64,000 bases of DNA from Lactiplantibacillus xiangfangensis (GTDB lineage Bacteria; Bacillota; Bacilli; Lactobacillales; Lactobacillaceae), in NCBI RefSeq assembly GCF_001438845.1, contig NZ_JQCL01000103.1, positions 101,742-165,741 on the forward strand. The letters run 5' to 3'. The position numbers were made by a program, and so were the translations under genes. Positions 49,014-56,919 of this stretch are shown piece after piece (position 1 is the first letter of the stretch; each line of letters starts with the position of its first letter). The notes under the pieces were generated by a model that made no database searches, was not told where the DNA came from, and worked only from the letters and a program-made list of their open reading frames with translations.

Positions 49014-49412
49014 TTAACGACTAGCAATATTAAAATCTTGCTTGATAATGGCTTGCACTGAACTCTCACGAACGTTAAACCACCAGTTAGTGTATTCCAT
49101 CCCATCAGCTCTAAAGCCAGCTAGCAGCATGGCACCTTTAAAAGCACCGTTGTAAACATAGAAACCACTATGACCAAAGATGTGTTTCAGTCCGTAACTC
49201 GTTCGCCCTCTGTAAATCCGTTGCCGCTTAACTAACCGGTGGCACCAATCTAATAAGAATGCCTGCTGTTCATCCGTTAGCTGCCAGAAAGCGTTAGGCG
49301 AATCATATTTATTGAATTCGGGGCGGCTCTTTTCAGTATTCCCATAGAGCGAATCAATCGGCATAGGTAACTTTTTACCGTAGCACTTAACTTCTAAATC
49401 AATTTGTTTCAT
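49014..49412 (-). CDS. Hypothetical phage/satellite protein
   Basis: 132 aa from ATG 49412 (MKQIDLEVKCYGKKLPMPID), with AAGGTG upstream. Soluble and rich in Trp, Tyr and Phe; contains RGRTSYGLKHIFGHSGFYVYNG. No family recognised. Lies between the iteron region and the winged-helix gene. Confidence 0.6.
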   Translation of the reverse strand: MKQIDLEVKCYGKKLPMPIDSLYGNTEKSRPEFNKYDSPNAFWQLTDEQQAFLLDWCHRLVKRQRIYRGRTSYGLKHIFGHSGFYVYNGAFKGAMLLAGFRADGMEYTNWWFNVRESSVQAIIKQDFNIASR

Positions 49413-49480
49413 AGTTATCACCTTTTAAATGTATATGCTTATTACCCATTATTACTAATACCTGAAATGAAGTTGGGTCA

Positions 49481-49881
49481 AAAAGTGGTACTACTGGTAC
49501 CAATCGTCTACTATCGTTGTTATATCAACGTTTCTAGCGGTACCACTTTGAAAACTAAAATGGTACCGTATTTTTATTAATGGGGTTCAATCCCTTGTCG
49601 CTCAACAGTTTAGAGTGGTACCACTTTTTAAAATCAAAAGTGGTACCGTTTCGGAAATTGCTTATCCCCCGGTAATGTCATTTTGTTCAAATCCGGATTC
49701 GGTACCAGTTGGTACCAGTTTTGACTTTTAAAAGTGGTACCGCCTTAAAGCCAGTAATATCAACGGGTACAGCGTTATTTGAAAATATTGGTACCATTTA
49801 CGTTTTAAAAGTGGTACCGTCACTGGGCTTGATACACCGGCGTTTATAGACATTCGGTACCACTAGTACCACTTTTACACC
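49481..49881. repeat. Iteron cluster, putative replication origin of the satellite
   Basis: About a dozen copies of AAAAGTGGTACCG or its inverse CGGTACCACTTTT (GGTAC at or near 49487, 49496, 49539, 49563, 49616, 49640, 49700, 49710, 49736, 49790, 49812, 49856), several arranged as inverted pairs 10-20 bases apart. No gene overlaps. The cluster begins ~30 bases after the helicase stop, as SaPI origins lie next to rep. Confidence 0.75.
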
Positions 49882-49910
49882 CATGTTCAGTTCAGGTATT
49901 ATGTTTTTTA

Positions 49911-51410
49911 CTACTTTTTAACGATGCAATTATATTTCAATCCGTGTTGCGGTACCCTTGGGTAAGCTACTAACTCATCTTGTTTGCGAATATTTTCAAC
50001 GCTTTCTATTTCAGCATTAGTTAACTTGGCCTGCTTTTTAGTATAATCGGGTATCAGTGGCATAAAGCGTCTAACAAACTTTGATTGTCCGTATGCTCTT
50101 AGACCGTTAATGCTGCAATATTTCTTGTAATAATCGTATAGATAATAGGTTGGCACCTTTTCAATGCCGGCTTTATCGAAGAAACTAAGCTTAAAACCAA
50201 TTAGCGGATCGTTGTCAGCTTCAAACTCTGATAGGGCTTGTTGTGACACCTTAGGGATGTCGAAACGCTCAAAATCTAATTGTAAGGCCTGATATAGTAC
50301 GTACTCTAAGACACTATCACGGGCTATATAATCGTTGCGAACGCTCCAATTATCGCCCTCACCCTGAAAATGATTGTTAAAAGGAACTATGACAATCCGC
50401 CGCATAGTGCCGCCCTTGTTGTGAAAGTTCGGTAAGCCGTTGCATGATTGAATGATAGTAGGCATTAACTTGGCTGTATAGCCGTCCTGTCCTTTGCTCT
50501 CAACATTTACCAGATCACCAGTAACCACACTATTAAAGTTGCTGCTATCTTTGATATAAATATCTGGTGCCACATCATCACCAATGCAAACCGTTTTACC
50601 AACCAAGCCAGCAAGCCTAAACCTCATATCAAACTCATTTACTTTCAAGGTGGCTACGTTGTCGTTACCTACCAAGTTATTAATCAATTCTTGAAACGTT
50701 CCCTTGCCACTGTTCCCCAACTCACTAAATAAGAAAATAGCTTTTTTTCGTGTGTAGTTACCGTTAAGGCTGTCGGCAATCACTTCCCAAAATAGCTTAA
50801 CGATCTCATCATCATTGCAAGCAAGCTCTTTTAACCATCCGTCAACCGTCCATCCCTTAATGCTAGGTGGTACCGGGTTAGCGTGATAATTCGTAGCTAT
50901 TTTAGTAGTGAAAACATACTTAGGATTGAACGGCACTAACTGGTGGCTATGCAAATTCCAAATACCATTATTTACTGGGACTAGATAACGATCATTGGTT
51001 AACTGCTGCACTCTGGCCGCCGTTTTGAGATGATAAATAACGTCCTCTGCCTGTCGTTCATTAAATGGCCGGTACATGGTTGCAATTAGTTGTTTCAAAA
51101 ACAAATAGTTTTGCGTATATATGCCTTGGTCTGGTAGATACACCGCCATTCGCTCGCTTTCGTTATTCGTAAACAAGCAGAAATGAAAGTGGCGTTGCAT
51201 AATCTCGGCACCGGCAAGGGTCGTCAACGGTGGCACCTTTCCTTGTTTAGCTTGCCGCTCGGTCTGATGTTTCAACTGCCATAACTCAACATCATTGTGT
51301 AGTACCTCTGCCATTTCCCGGCGGTTTTTAAAAGCCTTTTGGGTAGTAACAGCGTGCTTATGTTCTCGCTTGGAATAAGCATCAATTGACCGTTTAATAT
51401 CATCTTCCAA
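49911..51410 (-). CDS. SF3 helicase, phage/plasmid P4-family primase C-terminal type
   Basis: 499 aa from TTG 51410, with AAAGGGGGC seven to eight bases upstream. Residues ~205-350 form an SF3 helicase core: Walker A ELGNSGKGT (230-238), Walker B-like KTVCIGDDVAPD, motif C IIQSCNGLPNF and MRRIVIVPF with arginine finger candidates. Unwinds DNA to start element replication, probably after binding the adjacent iterons. Primase is encoded separately 15 bases upstream. Confidence 0.9.
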   Translation of the reverse strand: MEDDIKRSIDAYSKREHKHAVTTQKAFKNRREMAEVLHNDVELWQLKHQTERQAKQGKVPPLTTLAGAEIMQRHFHFCLFTNNESERMAVYLPDQGIYTQNYLFLKQLIATMYRPFNERQAEDVIYHLKTAARVQQLTNDRYLVPVNNGIWNLHSHQLVPFNPKYVFTTKIATNYHANPVPPSIKGWTVDGWLKELACNDDEIVKLFWEVIADSLNGNYTRKKAIFLFSELGNSGKGTFQELINNLVGNDNVATLKVNEFDMRFRLAGLVGKTVCIGDDVAPDIYIKDSSNFNSVVTGDLVNVESKGQDGYTAKLMPTIIQSCNGLPNFHNKGGTMRRIVIVPFNNHFQGEGDNWSVRNDYIARDSVLEYVLYQALQLDFERFDIPKVSQQALSEFEADNDPLIGFKLSFFDKAGIEKVPTYYLYDYYKKYCSINGLRAYGQSKFVRRFMPLIPDYTKKQAKLTNAEIESVENIRKQDELVAYPRVPQHGLKYNCIVKK

Positions 51411-51425
51411 TATCTAAGCCCCCTT

Positions 51426-52199
51426 TCAAACACGCTTAATGATCGACTTAAAAATAGAATTGACCTCTTTTTCTGGTAATGGTGGCTGTAGTTGGTCGTT
51501 AGCATACTGTAATAGTTCGTAGGCCGTTACACCCTCACAACCAGTATTGAGAATCTTTCCCAATAACGAAGCTAGAAAACTATTGCGGTTGCCCTCACTC
51601 GTACCAGCTACTAAATCATCTAGAACCCGTCCCGTCCAAGTCTTGCGGATGTTAGAGGCGTGTTCTGTTGCCTTGTTCGTCCCTTGGCTGGGTAACAGGT
51701 CACGAAGTAGCCACTGTGGCGCGGGCTTAATTAAATTAATTGGCTCAATAGCTGTATAACGACGGTCGTCTATCTGGCTCGGTGCAATCATCACAAAATC
51801 ATGTAACACGTCAATGGCCGGATATAGATTAGTTCGGCGCCGGATGCTTAACGGATCCGCCAACTTAAAAAAGTAATGTAGTCCATCGTTGGGCGTCCTT
51901 TCAATATAGGTATCCCCCGGCAATTGCTTGCCTTCTTGATTGAGCCTTCTAAGCGTAGCCACACCGTCAGTTTTCCCATGCCTATCTACATCAACTACTA
52001 ATAAGCCAGCCGTATCTAATCGCATCCCTAGGTTTAGCCTCGGAACGTGTTCAAACCAACCTGCAATGGTCTGCTTGTCCGTAGTCGCATCCAGATAACC
52101 GCTAGAGCCCTTTAAAGGTACCTTGCTGTTACTTGATAACGGAAATACTGGTAAGCCTGACCTGGCTAGTCTTAGCGCTACCGTTTGAATTTCATTCAT
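51426..52199 (-). CDS. Prim-pol (bifunctional DNA primase/polymerase) protein
   Basis: 257 aa. PriCT/prim-pol N-terminal domain: GLPVFPLSSNSKVPLKG, metal-binding LLVVDVDRHG (Asp70, Asp72) and GLHYFF (His108). The C-terminal ~60 residues (GRVLDDLVAGTSEGNRNSFL) resemble a PriCT-type domain. Supplies primers for the helicase next door. AAGGCGGTG ribosome site. Confidence 0.9.
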   Translation of the reverse strand: MNEIQTVALRLARSGLPVFPLSSNSKVPLKGSSGYLDATTDKQTIAGWFEHVPRLNLGMRLDTAGLLVVDVDRHGKTDGVATLRRLNQEGKQLPGDTYIERTPNDGLHYFFKLADPLSIRRRTNLYPAIDVLHDFVMIAPSQIDDRRYTAIEPINLIKPAPQWLLRDLLPSQGTNKATEHASNIRKTWTGRVLDDLVAGTSEGNRNSFLASLLGKILNTGCEGVTAYELLQYANDQLQPPLPEKEVNSIFKSIIKRV

Positions 52200-52211
52200 A
52201 ATTACACCGCC

Positions 52212-52433
52212 TTAGACTGCCTGACCAACCAACGGAACCACGTTAGCAGTATCAAGGTCTGTCACGGCATCAGCAGTGTTTACCTTAATGTTGTGAATCT
52301 GCTGACTGATGGCATCCCGTTGTTTAGGTGTCATCGTTACCCGATTAGTAAGCTCTTGTAAGTAATCTAACTGAACTAATGTGGCGTTGATCGTGGTCTT
52401 AGCATGGTTTAAACGTGACTGGCTTTTATTCAT
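52212..52433 (-). CDS. Small hypothetical satellite protein
   Basis: 73 aa from ATG 52433, which follows AAGGGGG at good spacing. Helical and polar (SRLNHAKTTINATLVQLDYL). Overlaps the end of the preceding gene by 8 bases. Unrecognised. Confidence 0.6.
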   Translation of the reverse strand: MNKSQSRLNHAKTTINATLVQLDYLQELTNRVTMTPKQRDAISQQIHNIKVNTADAVTDLDTANVVPLVGQAV

Positions 52434-52869
52434 GATCTGCAGCCCCCTTTGAGTTTTCATCATTGGAAACCGGGTTAATGCTGTCAGAAACCCCGTTATT
52501 TCTGTTTAAAACCTGGTTAATGCCTGCATTAACCCCCGTTGCAATATCATTAATTTCACCAATAGTCCCTTCAACGTCGGCTGTATCCTGATCAATATTC
52601 ATTGCCAACTCACCCAGCTCGCGAAGTATGCAGATTGTGCTATATAACGTAGTCTCACGTTCATCAATTGCTTGTCTTAGTTCTTTGTGAGACATCTTAA
52701 AATAGTTGTCATGGCTATTTACAGCTTGTTTCAACGTCGGAGTTACTAAATCGCTAATAGCCAAAATGCTACTGTATGATTTTCTTATAAGGCTTATCCC
52801 CTTAGTGGCATAACTGCACGCCTCGTTAATATCTTTTAATTTTGCTAATTCTGTAATTGGTTTTTGCAT
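52426..52869 (-). CDS. Hypothetical satellite protein
   Basis: 147 aa, AAAGGCG ribosome site. Helical, acidic C-terminus. The central KMSHKELRQAIDERETTLYS is the most distinctive part. Its promoter region overlaps the palindromic element at 52908-52999. Unrecognised. Confidence 0.6.
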   Translation of the reverse strand: MQKPITELAKLKDINEACSYATKGISLIRKSYSSILAISDLVTPTLKQAVNSHDNYFKMSHKELRQAIDERETTLYSTICILRELGELAMNIDQDTADVEGTIGEINDIATGVNAGINQVLNRNNGVSDSINPVSNDENSKGAADHE

Positions 52870-52907
52870 TACTATCGCCTTTCATCACGTCGCAATTTTC
52901 GATATAA

Positions 52908-52999
52908 TGAGAGTGTAAAAAGGTTATCTAATACGCTTTAGCAACCTTGAACCGTGCTTACTCGCCAAAGTAAAAGCATGGTTCTTTTTTATACTCTCA
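52908..52999 (+). ncRNA. Three-way-junction palindrome, candidate small RNA
   Basis: Outer arms TGAGAGTGTAAAAA (52908-52921) and TTTTTATACTCTCA (52986-52999); inner hairpins AAGGTT / AACCTT (52920-52948) and GAACCGTGCTT / AAGCATGGTTC (52949-52984), the latter followed by six Ts. TATAAT at 52903-52908 provides a plus-strand -10, opposite to the flanking genes. The -35 is weak. Confidence 0.45.
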
Positions 53000-53008
53000 A
53001 TCATTAAA

Positions 53009-53359
53009 CTAGCTCCTAACCTTGCTAGGGTCTTTAAACGCATTGTTTAGGGTCTCGGCACCACCACTAAATAGTTTTATTTCATCCTTAACAAACTGCT
53101 GCCGTTTAGTAATATAGCGATCAACACGCCATAAAATCTGTTGATACTCCATCAGCATCCCTCTAACCTCGTACCCCTGTAAATCATCAATTGACTGGTA
53201 ACCTGGTCGCTGTTTTATATCATCAGCAATCATATTGACCATATCCGTCTCAGCTTCAAGCTGACAACCTCCAGTTAACAGGTCAATTTGTAAACTAGTT
53301 AACTTTTTTAAGTCACTGCCACTCATATCAAGCCGCCAATGTTCATCATCTTTTATCAA
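53009..53359 (-). CDS. Hypothetical satellite protein
   Basis: About 116 aa. The frame opens at GTG 53368, but that abuts the AGGAGAG site; TTG 53359 has about nine bases of spacing and is preferred. Helical, charged (MLMEYQQILWRVDRYITKRQ). Unrecognised. Confidence 0.55.
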   Translation of the reverse strand: MIKDDEHWRLDMSGSDLKKLTSLQIDLLTGGCQLEAETDMVNMIADDIKQRPGYQSIDDLQGYEVRGMLMEYQQILWRVDRYITKRQQFVKDEIKLFSGGAETLNNAFKDPSKVRS

Positions 53360-53425
53360 ATTACACACCTCTCCTACAACTGATCAATGTTCTAAATAAG
53401 CCAATATCTCAAATCATAACCGCAC

Positions 53426-53441
53426 CCGCTCGCCAGCATGG
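53426..53441 (+). repeat. CGCTCGCCAGCATGG repeat, copy 1
   Basis: CGCTCGCCAGCATGG recurs at ~55560-55574 in the same orientation; an inverted partial copy (CATGCTGGCGGGC) is near 47,139. All three lie inside the satellite. Confidence 0.5.
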
Positions 53442-53444
53442 ATT

Positions 53445-53729
53445 TTAAATTGAATTGCCGTTGTGATTAATAAACTTATCTATCTCTGTCTTGTTAAACA
53501 GTGTCACGCCATTAATAATCTGACAGCTTAGACCACTCTTAACCCAGTTTCCAAACGTTACCGGGCTAACGCCTGCATAGTCAGCAGCGGCACTCTTGCG
53601 CAACCACTTTTGACTAACACCAGCATCCCGCTTAGCAGCGTCCACAGAATCCGCAACTAATTGATAAACGTAGTCCCGCAATGCTTGGGCTTGTTCAGCC
53701 CCTAAGATAACTCGCATCGGTTCACTCAT
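53445..53729 (-). CDS. Excisionase-like helix-turn-helix protein
   Basis: 94 aa. The C-terminal half carries a MerR/AlpA-type winged helix (LRKSAAADYAGVSPVTFGNW, then KSGLSCQIINGVTLFNKTEID), the fold of phage excisionases and PICI AlpA-like regulators. Likely controls excision together with the integrase. AAGGTGG ribosome site. Confidence 0.7.
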   Translation of the reverse strand: MSEPMRVILGAEQAQALRDYVYQLVADSVDAAKRDAGVSQKWLRKSAAADYAGVSPVTFGNWVKSGLSCQIINGVTLFNKTEIDKFINHNGNSI

Positions 53730-53769
53730 TACTTCTCACCACCTTTCAAAGCTCGTATAGGATCAACAA

Positions 53770-54447
53770 TTAACGGTTAGCCTGCTTAGTAGGTAGTGTT
53801 AGCCTGATCTGATAAATAATGCCTTGTACCTGTAGCGCCGCCTTAATCTGTTGGTAATCAAATTTCATTCCCAGCAAGGTCTTAATCTGCTGCTTAACTC
53901 GTTTGACCGCATCCGCCTCGCTGGCACTTAGATAGTGGGTAATAGCCTCCGTCGTAGGGATGCTGCGGGCTTTGCGCAATTCATTCACGCTAACCCCTAA
54001 CGCCTGTTTATATACCAGCTTGTTGATATTAATATACAAATGGCCGTGTTCACCCAGTGCAGGGCTCTCACTGATAGCGTCGTGCAGACTTTTTGAGAAC
54101 TCTTTTCCCAATTCAAACTTAGATTGCCGCAAAATCAATTCACGCTTCATAGAAGCAAATTGACTAACAAGCCGTTCCTGAAACTCCTCTACTTGCGGTG
54201 TGTTGCTCAAATAGAAAAATAGTAACATCGCTTGTCGTTCGTTCAATTGATAAGAAATGGACGTTTGTCCGCTTGATAAAGGTGTGAATGTCGTTCGCAT
54301 CTTTCCAAAGTGTTCAAGCCTATCTTTATGATTAGTGATTGTTCGTTTTAATGAGCGATGGCTTAACCCTACATTTTCAGCAATCACATCCGAAGTCGTA
54401 AAAGGCTCGGCATCTAGTCTCTTACTGGTCAACTCAACTAGGTTCAT
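53770..54447 (-). CDS. Rha family phage regulatory protein
   Basis: 225 aa from ATG 54447 after GAGGAGGG. N-terminal Rha-type domain (TTSDVIAENVGLSHRSLKRTI, SISYQLNERQAMLLFFYLS, FQERLVSQFASMKREL). The C-terminal part is helical. Rha proteins regulate phage lysogeny or replication; the exact role is uncertain. Confidence 0.72.
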   Translation of the reverse strand: MNLVELTSKRLDAEPFTTSDVIAENVGLSHRSLKRTITNHKDRLEHFGKMRTTFTPLSSGQTSISYQLNERQAMLLFFYLSNTPQVEEFQERLVSQFASMKRELILRQSKFELGKEFSKSLHDAISESPALGEHGHLYININKLVYKQALGVSVNELRKARSIPTTEAITHYLSASEADAVKRVKQQIKTLLGMKFDYQQIKAALQVQGIIYQIRLTLPTKQANR

Positions 54448-54460
54448 TGCTCGCCCTCCT

Positions 54461-54667
54461 CTACTTGGTTTGTGGTGTGTACTCAATCAACTCACTTAAC
54501 GGAATTTGTAAAAAGTCACATATTTTCCGCAAAGTTTTCAATTCAATATTTTCAGATTTCCGATAATAAATATTAGTCAATGTAGTTCTGCTGATACCGG
54601 TACCCTTTGTAACATCATCAATCTTTAACAACCGTGCACCTAAAATCATGGATAAATTATTTCTCAT
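54461..54667 (-). CDS. Cro-like XRE regulator
   Basis: 68 aa from ATG 54667, preceded by GGAGGTG. Entirely a helix-turn-helix (LLKIDDVTKGTGISRTTLTN, LRKICDFLQIPLSELIEY). First gene of the leftward block, transcribed from the promoter at 54717-54745 and divergent from the CI-like gene. Confidence 0.85.
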   Translation of the reverse strand: MRNNLSMILGARLLKIDDVTKGTGISRTTLTNIYYRKSENIELKTLRKICDFLQIPLSELIEYTPQTK

Positions 54668-54716
54668 ATTTAACACCTCCATCAAGTTGAATACATATCA
54701 TCAATGCAACGTATTC

Positions 54717-54745
54717 AATATATCTTCATGATGTCCATTTGTCAA
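54717..54745 (-). promoter_or_regulatory. Leftward (replication/lytic-type) promoter of the satellite
   Basis: TTGACA, 17 bases, TATATT on the minus strand. Its -35 bases overlap the -35 of the rightward promoter. Confidence 0.82.
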
Positions 54746-54767
54746 ATACCTATCGCTAATGTATAGT
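54739..54767 (+). promoter_or_regulatory. Rightward (repressor) promoter of the satellite
   Basis: TTGTCA, 17 bases, TATAGT on the plus strand, ~38 bases before the CI-like start. Confidence 0.78.
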
Positions 54768-54804
54768 ATTCAATGACTAATATACTGATAGAGAGGTGGA
54801 AAAT

Positions 54805-55542
54805 ATGCTAGAAATAAAATTGCGTGAATTGCTTTCAAGGGAAAATATGACTATTGCCGAATTATCTGAAAAGACAAAAACCAATAGAGCATCTTTAACT
54901 CAACTTGCTAACAATAATTCTAAGATGGTCAAGTTTGAAACGTTGGATAAAATTGTTAACGCCTTGAATGTAAATGACGTTTCCGACTTGTTTAAGCTAA
55001 CGAACGCCGGTAAAGTCCAATTAATTTTGAAATCAAAAAAGAGTAGTACTCATTTTGTTGCCACTATGAAGATTGTTTTTGAGCCCGTTAGAGGTGAACG
55101 AATTGAGGAAAAATTTGATATAGATTATGTGCTTTCTAAGCTGGATAGCGATACGTATGTACTTAATGGTCAACCTTTACAAAACATTACTCAAGATATT
55201 GAAAATGTGTTTCATTGGGCTAGTGATAAGTCATTGGCACTGTTTATACAAGAATTTTGGAAAGAACTTTTAAATCCACCTTCAAAGTACGAACCCGTAC
55301 TACAGCCAGATTTTCTAAAACATCTATCTAAGGACGAAGAACATCCCAAGCATATTCAAGTGTTCTCTGTCGTCCGTGAACTACCTTGGCTAACAAAAGT
55401 TATCGACGTTTACGCTGTTAAAAATATTGTTGTAACTAAACTCTTCCCAGAAGGATTTCAAGTTAGCGAGGGATATAGCAATACACCTAAAAATGAAATT
55501 GTTTTTATTCCAGATCTATACGGAATATTCGAAAATATTTAG
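54805..55542 (+). CDS. CI/Stl-like repressor
   Basis: 245 aa from ATG 54805; AGAGGTGG lies upstream. N-terminal XRE helix-turn-helix (~1-62: RENMTIAELSEKTKTNRASL) and a long C-terminal domain with no S24 peptidase Ser/Lys pair seen, so it is probably not RecA-cleaved. PICI Stl repressors are typically relieved by a helper-phage protein instead. AT-rich relative to the chromosome. Confidence 0.75.
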   Translation: MLEIKLRELLSRENMTIAELSEKTKTNRASLTQLANNNSKMVKFETLDKIVNALNVNDVSDLFKLTNAGKVQLILKSKKSSTHFVATMKIVFEPVRGERIEEKFDIDYVLSKLDSDTYVLNGQPLQNITQDIENVFHWASDKSLALFIQEFWKELLNPPSKYEPVLQPDFLKHLSKDEEHPKHIQVFSVVRELPWLTKVIDVYAVKNIVVTKLFPEGFQVSEGYSNTPKNEIVFIPDLYGIFENI

Positions 55543-55594
55543 TATTTCCCTACATACCCCGCTCGCCAGCATGGTATGAAAGGAATAATCAATC

Positions 55595-56740
55595 ATGGCA
55601 ACATTCAAGCAGTACAAAACTAAGTCCGGCCTAGTTCGCTGGGAAGCTCTCACTGATCTAGATACTGGAACTATGGGAAAACGTACCCGGAAACATAAAC
55701 GGGGCTTTAAAACAAAAAAGGAAGCCCAATTATGGACTTCCAACGTTCAAGTAGACTATGAAAAACAGGGTTATATTTCTAACGATGATATTACCTTTGA
55801 ACAATTATATGATAAATGGTTTCTTGATTATAAACAAAGCGTCAAGGAATCAACTTGGGCTAAAACTGCTGATATATTCAGGCTCCATATTATCCCCGTA
55901 CTAGGTTCTACTAAGATAAAAGGCCTAACTGTACCCCAATGCCAGAAAGTCGTTCAGGATTGGTTTAACGCTGGTTTTAAGCACTATCGCCGTTTTCGTA
56001 GTTCAGCCGTTGCCATCCTAAACTATGGCGTTCGTATGGAATTAATTACCCGGAACCCGATGGCTAAAACCAGCATCCCCAAACGTAAAGACGTCTTAGA
56101 AACACCTACCTTTGATTTTTACGAGAAAACGGAACTAATCAAGTATTTGAACGCCGCCTATCAGTATGATGAGATGGCACCCTTTACGTTCTTCCGGCTG
56201 TTAGCGTTCACTGGGATGCGTAAAGGCGAAGCACTTGCCCTACAATGGTCGGATATTGATTTTAAAACCAATGAGATCAGTATTAGTAAAACAGAATCAA
56301 AAGGGAATGGCGGCCGCCTGCTTGTTCAGACACCTAAGACAAAGACTAGCCTTAGGACTATCAAGGTAGACGCCAAAACGATGCACTGGCTCCATAAGTG
56401 GCACTTAAACCAGGCTAGTCTTTACTTGGAATTAGGTTACAACACACACGGCACCAGTCAACTCGTTTTCTCTAACCAATATAATGAGCTGCTACAACCT
56501 AGCGTCCCAGAACACTGGAATCAAAGTATCTGCAAAAAGTATGATCTACGACATATTAAGATACACGCATTCCGTCACACGTTCTGTACCCTTGCTTTTG
56601 CTGCTGGCGTTAGCCTAATGGAAGTATCCAAGACATTGGGACACGCTAACTTAAACATTACCCAGCAGGTCTATTTACACGTTACAGAGCAACAGAAAGC
56701 GGATGTAGCCGCTAAACTAGACCAATTCATGAGTATTTAG
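55595..56740 (+). CDS. int: Tyrosine site-specific integrase
   Basis: 381 aa. AP2-like arm-binding domain (~1-60, KRTRKHKRGFKTKKEAQLW), SAM-like core-binding domain (~65-165) and catalytic domain with Arg209 (TGMRKGEAL), His324-x-x-Arg327 (HAFRH), His350 (LGHANL) and Tyr360. Inserts the element into the tRNA-Gln 3' end; gene end is ~165 bases from attR. Confidence 0.96.
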   Translation: MATFKQYKTKSGLVRWEALTDLDTGTMGKRTRKHKRGFKTKKEAQLWTSNVQVDYEKQGYISNDDITFEQLYDKWFLDYKQSVKESTWAKTADIFRLHIIPVLGSTKIKGLTVPQCQKVVQDWFNAGFKHYRRFRSSAVAILNYGVRMELITRNPMAKTSIPKRKDVLETPTFDFYEKTELIKYLNAAYQYDEMAPFTFFRLLAFTGMRKGEALALQWSDIDFKTNEISISKTESKGNGGRLLVQTPKTKTSLRTIKVDAKTMHWLHKWHLNQASLYLELGYNTHGTSQLVFSNQYNELLQPSVPEHWNQSICKKYDLRHIKIHAFRHTFCTLAFAAGVSLMEVSKTLGHANLNITQQVYLHVTEQQKADVAAKLDQFMSI

Positions 56741-56784
56741 CAACTTTTGTAATACTCTGGTACGAGCCACTAAATGGTTCCTTA

Positions 56785-56809
56785 GTGGTTCCCAAAATGG
56801 TTCCATTTA
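56785..56809 (+). repeat. Integrase arm-type direct repeat, right copy
   Basis: Identical over 25 bases to 47071-47095; an extra TGGTTCC just upstream makes three TGGTTCC words in a row. Confidence 0.6.
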
Positions 56810-56852
56810 TTTATCAGTTATTAACCCTCATTGAAATTTACGGCAAACAAAA

Positions 56853-56890
56853 AGCCGTCAACCAAGGTGTTTTAAACCTCATTGACGGCT
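56853..56890 (-). terminator. Terminator of tRNA-Gln supplied by the satellite
   Basis: AGCCGTCAA / TTGACGGCT on the minus strand followed by TTTTTGTTT, ~16 bases after the tRNA 3' end and inside the element. Confidence 0.7.
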
Positions 56891-56904
56891 ATCGTATTGA
56901 ACCA

Positions 56905-56919
56905 ATTGGGTATACTGGG
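56905..56919. repeat. Right attachment site (attR core)
   Basis: ATTGGGTATACTGGG within the 3' end of the intact tRNA-Gln; matches 46984-46998. Confidence 0.85.

Larger units (their letters stand above)
54687..54773. promoter_or_regulatory. Operator region between CI-like and Cro-like genes
   Basis: TTGAATAC (54687-54694), GTATTCAA (54711-54718) and GTATTCAA (54766-54773). The first two form an inverted pair; the second overlaps the leftward -10 and the third overlaps the rightward -10 boundary. Fits operators shared by the two regulators. Confidence 0.65.
46984..56919. mobile_element. Phage-satellite-like element (PICI/SaPI type) integrated in tRNA-Gln
   Basis: Bounded by the 15-bp direct repeat ATTGGGTATACTGGG (46984-46998 and 56905-56919), which is the 3' end of tRNA-Gln. 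Contains an integrase and CI-like repressor on the plus strand and a minus-strand block: Cro-like, Rha-like, excisionase-like, small proteins, prim-pol, SF3 helicase, iterons and three small genes. No virion, large-terminase or lysis genes. Order and size match Gram-positive PICIs. A cryptic prophage remnant is the alternative. Confidence 0.82.

Noticed and set aside
49481..49881. CRISPR array
   Set aside because: The repeated unit is ~13 bases, in both orientations and irregularly spaced, with no unique spacers or cas genes; iterons explain it.
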